Origin: Enterobacter bugandensis
GTDB taxonomy: Bacteria; Pseudomonadota; Gammaproteobacteria; Enterobacterales; Enterobacteriaceae
Length of the DNA stretch: 64,000 nucleotides
Direction of reading: 5' to 3'
Assembly (NCBI RefSeq): GCF_900324475.1
Contig: NZ_LT992502.1
Coordinates: 3,844,001-3,908,000 of the forward strand
The notes below the pieces were generated by a model that was not told the DNA's origin, did not search any database, and was given only the letters and a program-made list of their open reading frames with translations. This document shows positions 59,954 through 64,000 of this stretch, one piece after another. Numbering within the stretch: the stretch's first letter is position 1; the number at the start of each line of letters is the position of its first letter. A program made the translations under genes and the position numbers.

Positions 59954-60707
59954 CGCGCACCTCTTCGTTAATGCGTAAAAGCTGTTGATTAAAAAACGCG
60001 TCGTTATCGAGATAGCTCGCGTGTCCGGCCTGCGGAATCGCGGTAAACGGCATGCCGTAGCGCAGCGCCAGCCCCTGTACCAGCTCGGGCTGCGTGATCG
60101 CGTCCTGCTCGCCGCACCAGACTTCAAATTGACCGGCGTAACGCTTAAGCCAGCCGTGAATGTCGTCATGCGCCAGCATCCACGCGGCAGCGAGGTAGCC
60201 TTCGGGGCGCAGCCTGCGCATGCCCGCCGCGACGGTGGCGATATCGTCCGGGCGCGCGCCGGGGCGCAGCAGCTTCGCGGCGCGGGTCTGCGCGAGGATG
60301 TCGCCGCCGAGCGCCATCTGCTGCTCGCGATTACGCCAGACCTGCTCTCGCTGCGCCGGCGCGGCATTGCCGTAACCCTGCGCGGCGTCCGCCAGCACCA
60401 GATGAATAACGCGTTCAGGGAACTTCGCCGCAAACGCGCTGGCCACCAGCGCCCCCAGGGAATGGCCCACCAGTACCGCCTGCCAGACGCCTGCGCGGTC
60501 GAGCATCGCCGCCAGCGCGTCGGCGTAATCTCCGGCGTTCGCCCGCTCAACCGCCAGCATCGGGCTTTCGCCGTAACCGGGCATGTCCCACGCCAGCACG
60601 CGAAAGCCCTCCAGCGCCATCTGCTTATGCCAGGACGCAGCGCCAGAGCTGATCCCATGCAGCAGCATCAGCGGGATGCCGCTTCCCTGTTCACGAAAAG
60701 CCGTCAT
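59937..60707 (-). CDS. Alpha/beta-fold hydrolase (possible ring-cleavage product hydrolase)
   Basis: 256 residues. The oxyanion HG is at 17-18, the nucleophile Ser83 is in VGHSLGA, the catalytic Asp is near 202 (GEQDAIT) and the His is 229 (AGHASYLDN). It resembles MhpC/BphD-type C-C hydrolases of meta-cleavage pathways as well as general esterases. Its place between a cupin and an SDR in a cluster with a VOC dioxygenase favours the first. Ten bp separate it from the cupin gene. Confidence 0.87.
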   Translation of the reverse strand: MTAFREQGSGIPLMLLHGISSGAASWHKQMALEGFRVLAWDMPGYGESPMLAVERANAGDYADALAAMLDRAGVWQAVLVGHSLGALVASAFAAKFPERVIHLVLADAAQGYGNAAPAQREQVWRNREQQMALGGDILAQTRAAKLLRPGARPDDIATVAAGMRRLRPEGYLAAAWMLAHDDIHGWLKRYAGQFEVWCGEQDAITQPELVQGLALRYGMPFTAIPQAGHASYLDNDAFFNQQLLRINEEVRDECTH

Positions 60708-60716
60708 GTCGCCCCC

Positions 60717-61247
60717 TTAGTTCCGCTTCACTTTTGAGAGCGGATGATCGGAGGGATAGGTCGGGATTTCCGGCTTGTTGGTTCCCAGCATGACGCACAT
60801 CAGCGCCTCTTCTTCCCCGTGGTTAAACAGGCCGCGATAGATGCCCGGCGGGACGGAGATCAGGTCTCGCTCTCGCAGCACGGTTTCGGTGTAGTTATCG
60901 CCGTCCTGGATCATCAGCGTGATCTGCCCTTTGAGCATGAAGAACACCTCCTCCACGTCGTCGTGCAGGTGCAGCGGCCCTTCGCACTTCGACGGCAGCA
61001 CCATGGTGGAGAAGGTAAAATGGTCCGCCTGCACGGTATTGGTGTCGTTCGCCACGCCGGTTGCGCCGGTGCCGATGTAGCGCATCTGCGCCCGGCGGTA
61101 TTTCGGGTCAAAATCGGCCTGGAACTTCAGCGCGTTCCAGTCGTATTTACGGCCTTCGAAGCGCGCGATGCGCGACTCGACCCACTCTTCCATCGTCAGG
61201 TGGTCAGGTTTGATGCCTGTTTTGTTGGTTACGGTTGAATCAGTCAT
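60717..61247 (-). CDS. Cupin-domain protein
   Basis: 176 residues with one conserved cupin barrel: motif 1 PLHLHDDVEEVFFMLKG supplies His93, His95 and Glu99 or Glu100, and motif 2 PPGIYRGLFNHG supplies His143. A metal site is therefore likely. Such small cupins may be dioxygenases, isomerases or sensors; the reaction is not predictable. It lies 10 bp after the MFS gene in the operon. Confidence 0.85.
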   Translation of the reverse strand: MTDSTVTNKTGIKPDHLTMEEWVESRIARFEGRKYDWNALKFQADFDPKYRRAQMRYIGTGATGVANDTNTVQADHFTFSTMVLPSKCEGPLHLHDDVEEVFFMLKGQITLMIQDGDNYTETVLRERDLISVPPGIYRGLFNHGEEEALMCVMLGTNKPEIPTYPSDHPLSKVKRN

Positions 61248-61257
61248 GACACTCTCC

Positions 61258-62514
61258 TCAGTAACGTCTCAGCAGCGGCAGTAACAGGACGCAGCCCACC
61301 GCCGCCATCACCGCCAGAAAAATCAGCCCGGAATCCATGCTGTGGGTGAAGGCGATCAGCGCGCCCATCACCGCCGGCGACAGCGCGCCCGCAAAGTTTC
61401 CCAGCCCGTTGAAGATGCCGCCCGCCGTGGCGCTCACCCGGGGATGGGTGGCCTTCGCCAGCAGGGCGAAAATGTTGGGTGCGCCGGTGCCCCACATAAA
61501 GGTGCTGAAGCTCATCGCCGCGATGATGGCAAGCGGGGTGTCGAGGTGCATCACCGCCGCCAGCCCGATGGCCGCCCCCGCCATGGAGATAAAGCAGGCC
61601 GCCGCACGCTTATCGACCCGGTCAGAGAGCCACGCGCCAATCACCTCGCCCGCCAGCATGGCGATGAACGGCATCGACGACAGCCAGCCCGCGTGCTCCA
61701 GATGAATGCCTTTGCCCTTGATGAGATAGCCCGGCAGCCAGCCATTGATGCCCCACAGGTAGGTCAGAAAGGCGATGTTAAAGATGCAGATGATCCAGAA
61801 GTGCGGGCTGACAAACAGCTCGCGCCGCGCCGCGCGCCGCTCGTCCTGAGACGCCTGCGAGGTACCGGGTTTTGCTTCCAGACGGATCCCGCGCAGGCCA
61901 ACGCGCACAAAGATAAGCACCGGCACGGTCAGCATTGCCATGACAAAGAAGGTGCTCTGCCAGCCGAAGGTGTTCAGCAGCCACAGGGAGAGCGGGAAGC
62001 CAATCGCCGCGCCGACCGGCGTGCCCAGCAGCCAGAGCATGGTGGCGCGTGCCTGTAAATGCTGCGGGAAGTTGTGGCGCACGATGGCAAAAGCCAGCGG
62101 GAACAGCGGCCCTTCCGCCACGCCCAGCAGGATGCGCAGAACGATCATCAGCGTGTAGTTATGGGTAAAACCCATCGCCACCATCAGCACGCACCAGATC
62201 GCCATCATCCCGGTGAGCAGGCGCAGCGGCGCGATTTTGTCGCCTAAACCGCTCAAAAATACCGACGAAAAGCCGTAGCTCAGCAGGAAGGCGCTCATCA
62301 GAATGCCGAGGCGCGTGGTGTCAAAATCGATGCCCATCGCCTGCTGGAAATGGGTGTCGGAAAAGAGCGCCGCGATGCTGATTTTGTCGAAAAAGGCCAG
62401 CAGCACGCAGGCCAGCAGCGACAGCGGGATGGCCCAGCGCACCGCTTTTTCAGGCGTGCGGGTTCCCTCACCGCTCGCCTCAACGGGCGCGGTGTTGGTC
62501 TCTAATGTGGTCAT
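61258..62514 (-). CDS. MFS transporter, anion:cation-symporter-like
   Basis: 418 residues with about twelve helices and a hydrophilic N-terminal tail of about 25 residues. FDKISIAALFSD in helix 1 and LSGLGDKIAPLRLL in the 2-3 loop are features of the ACS/phthalate-permease group, which imports organic and aromatic acids. In this operon it is the probable uptake system, with the OprD porin serving the outer membrane. Twenty-five bp follow the reductase gene. Confidence 0.9.
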   Translation of the reverse strand: MTTLETNTAPVEASGEGTRTPEKAVRWAIPLSLLACVLLAFFDKISIAALFSDTHFQQAMGIDFDTTRLGILMSAFLLSYGFSSVFLSGLGDKIAPLRLLTGMMAIWCVLMVAMGFTHNYTLMIVLRILLGVAEGPLFPLAFAIVRHNFPQHLQARATMLWLLGTPVGAAIGFPLSLWLLNTFGWQSTFFVMAMLTVPVLIFVRVGLRGIRLEAKPGTSQASQDERRAARRELFVSPHFWIICIFNIAFLTYLWGINGWLPGYLIKGKGIHLEHAGWLSSMPFIAMLAGEVIGAWLSDRVDKRAAACFISMAGAAIGLAAVMHLDTPLAIIAAMSFSTFMWGTGAPNIFALLAKATHPRVSATAGGIFNGLGNFAGALSPAVMGALIAFTHSMDSGLIFLAVMAAVGCVLLLPLLRRY

Positions 62515-62539
62515 GTCTCCCCCTACGGGTGCGGGTTAG

Positions 62540-63727
62540 CTATCGCAATGACATCAGTGAAAAAGCCGGGTCGGCGAGCGGTACGTCCGACAGGTCCCGC
62601 CCCGCCGCCATCCAGCGCTTCGCCAGCTTGACGGTGCGCGCATCGTTGAACGCCACCAGCTGCGTTAGCCGACCGTTGTCGTCCAGCGAGAAGTACAGCG
62701 CCTCTTCACGCACTATCGTTCGGCTGCCCGGCTGCGGAATGCCGAGGATCTGGATGTTGTGCTGATATTGATCCGACCACAGCCACGGCGCGTCGTCGTA
62801 GCCTGGCGCATCGGGGTTAAGCATGGCTTTCGCCGTCGCCACCGCCTGATTCTGCGCGAAGGCCCAGGACTGGATGCACAGGCCGTAGTGATGGTGCTGC
62901 GCCACGTCGCCTGCGGCAAAGATGAACGGATCGGACGTGCGTCCCTGGGCGTCCACCACGATCCCCCGCTCGGTGCGAAGTCCCGCATCGCGCGCCAGCT
63001 CCAGATTGAGATCGACGCCGATCCCCACCACCACCGCGTCAAAGGTTTCGCGCTGGCCGTCGCAGTGGATGACCGGCAGGCCGTTATCGTCCTCCAGCTC
63101 CAGCGCGCCGCAGCCGGTACGGATATCCACCCCCTGCTCGCGATGGATAGCTTCTAAGCGCTGCGACACCTCGCCGCTCACCGAGCGCATGCACAGCGCG
63201 GGCTGCTGCTCGAACAGCGTGACCGCTACGCCGCTTTTGCGTGCGGAAGCGGCAATCTCAAGGCCGATCCAGCCGCCGCCGACAATCGCCAGTCTTTTAC
63301 TTTCCGCCAGACGCGCCTTCAGGCGCTGCGCATCCTGCCAGTGGCGCAGAGTGTAGACCTGCGGATGCGCCGCCCACGCCTGCGAAGGCAGGCGCGCCCG
63401 CCCGCCGGTGGCCATTAGGAGAATGTTGTAACTAAGACGTTCGCCGTTGCTTAAACGCACGGTTTTCGCTTCACGATCGACTGATTCAGCATGCAGCGGG
63501 CGGTACCAGGTCAGGTTAAGCGCCTGCTGTGCTTCTTCGCTAAACAGCCGCGGGAGCGCCGCGTCCGGCTCCAGCAGAGACGCTTTCGACAGCGGCGGAC
63601 GTTCGTAGAAATCCCACTCCTCTTCCGCCACCACGCAAATCTCACCGTCGAAGCACTCGTCGCGCAGGGTTTTCGCCGCCCAGCCACCCGCCTGACCGCC
63701 GCCGATAATGACAATGCGCGACGTCAT
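62540..63727 (-). CDS. FAD/NAD-dependent ferredoxin reductase (HcaD-like)
   Basis: 395 residues. The FAD motif GGGQAGGWAA starts at residue 9, ERPPLSK (42-48) is the strongly conserved flavin segment, GGGWIGLEIA at 150-159 binds NAD(P)H, and FAAGDVA closes the FAD site. This is the family of ferredoxin reductases that supply Rieske ring-hydroxylating dioxygenases (HcaD, BphA4). No Rieske oxygenase or ferredoxin is in the window. Its ATG overlaps the stop of the VOC gene (ATGA), so the two are coupled. Confidence 0.92.
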   Translation of the reverse strand: MTSRIVIIGGGQAGGWAAKTLRDECFDGEICVVAEEEWDFYERPPLSKASLLEPDAALPRLFSEEAQQALNLTWYRPLHAESVDREAKTVRLSNGERLSYNILLMATGGRARLPSQAWAAHPQVYTLRHWQDAQRLKARLAESKRLAIVGGGWIGLEIAASARKSGVAVTLFEQQPALCMRSVSGEVSQRLEAIHREQGVDIRTGCGALELEDDNGLPVIHCDGQRETFDAVVVGIGVDLNLELARDAGLRTERGIVVDAQGRTSDPFIFAAGDVAQHHHYGLCIQSWAFAQNQAVATAKAMLNPDAPGYDDAPWLWSDQYQHNIQILGIPQPGSRTIVREEALYFSLDDNGRLTQLVAFNDARTVKLAKRWMAAGRDLSDVPLADPAFSLMSLR

Positions 63728-64000
63728 ACCGCCTCCGGCTTTTTCTGCTGGCGGCGCGTGTCGTGGTCAATCCCGCCTTCTACCGCCCATTCGGTAAAGG
63801 AGACCAGGGAGTGCTCCAGCTCGCGCGGCTGCCAGTTTTCGGTCAGATAGTCGTCGTTGGTGTAATACTCAAACGCGCCGCCGGTCGGGCTATTGACGTA
63901 CCAGAAATAGGCCGACGACACCGGATGGCGGCCCGGCCCGATAAAGGTGCTCCATTCATTTTTATTCATCGCGATACCGCCGCCGATCACCTCGTGGATG
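63724..64000 (-). CDS. VOC-family protein, extradiol-dioxygenase-like (C-terminal part)
   Basis: The last 91 residues are visible; the gene begins beyond the right edge. SSAYFWYVNSPTGGAFEYYT contains the metal-binding glutamate expected near the end of a vicinal-oxygen-chelate half, followed by NDDYLTENW as in ring-cleavage dioxygenases and their relatives. The missing N-terminal part holds the other ligands, so activity cannot be verified. First visible gene of the operon. Confidence 0.8.
   Translation of the reverse strand, partial: IHEVIGGGIAMNKNEWSTFIGPGRHPVSSAYFWYVNSPTGGAFEYYTNDDYLTENWQPRELEHSLVSFTEWAVEGGIDHDTRRQQKKPEAV

Noticed and set aside
59159..60658. Apparent 499-residue fusion of an SDR with an N-terminal extension
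   Set aside because: The extension is the alpha/beta hydrolase gene read in the wrong frame; it is Arg/Trp-rich and the SDR starts at 59953 with a family-like N-terminus.

Overview
The window is a chromosomal segment of an Enterobacteriaceae member, most like the Enterobacter/Leclercia/Lelliottia group. Almost every backbone gene has a full-length E. coli counterpart in E. coli order: kduD-kduI-yqeF-yqeG, then glyU-ygeR, idi-lysS-prfB-recJ-dsbC-xerD-fldB-ygfX-sdhE-ygfZ-trhA, bglA-ygfF, gcvPHT, ubiI-ubiH-pepP-ygfB-zapA-ssrS-fau, serA-rpiA-argP, yggE-argO-mscS, fbaA-pgk-epd, tktA-loiP. The genus is inferred from overall resemblance only; no marker in the window proves it.

Layout. Bases 1-5600 hold pectin/uronate catabolism (kduD partial, kduI with two KdgR-like operators), a thiolase (yqeF), a LysR regulator divergent from a PACE-type efflux protein, and the YqeG transporter. 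Bases 5600-12830 hold yjdJ-yjdI, then a CitA/DcuS-type two-component system followed by a complete AfuABC/FbpABC-type ABC importer. Bases 12830-15960 are an A+T-richer cassette beside the glyU tRNA gene: an orphan Hcp (type VI secretion tube protein), a type 44 polymorphic toxin whose GTG start overlaps the hcp stop, a membrane-anchored candidate immunity protein, a DUF4225 protein, a convergent two-helix membrane protein and a gene remnant. In E. coli the same tRNA flanks the ETT2 type III secretion island, so the site appears to carry different cargo here.

Bases 15960-53700 are conserved housekeeping: isoprenoid isomerisation, lysyl-tRNA synthetase, release factor 2 with its programmed frameshift, DNA repair and recombination, disulfide isomerisation, succinate dehydrogenase flavinylation, aryl-beta-glucoside use with a local RpiR-type regulator, the glycine cleavage operon with a PurR-like box, ubiquinone hydroxylases, 6S RNA, serine synthesis, ribose-5-phosphate isomerase, arginine export and its activator ArgP, MscS, and an epd-pgk-fbaA glycolytic operon with a Cra-like box. 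REP-type inverted repeats sit in many of the gaps.

Bases 53900-64000 are a G+C-rich accessory region replacing what follows loiP in E. coli. An OprD-family porin faces a nine-gene minus-strand operon: VOC-type dioxygenase (cut by the window edge), HcaD-like ferredoxin reductase, MFS transporter, cupin, alpha/beta hydrolase, an SDR lacking the usual Tyr/Lys pair, an aspartate-dehydrogenase-like protein, aldehyde dehydrogenase and a ThDP enzyme. Gene content suggests a ring-hydroxylation plus ring-cleavage pathway of unknown substrate; the oxygenase would have to lie beyond the right edge.
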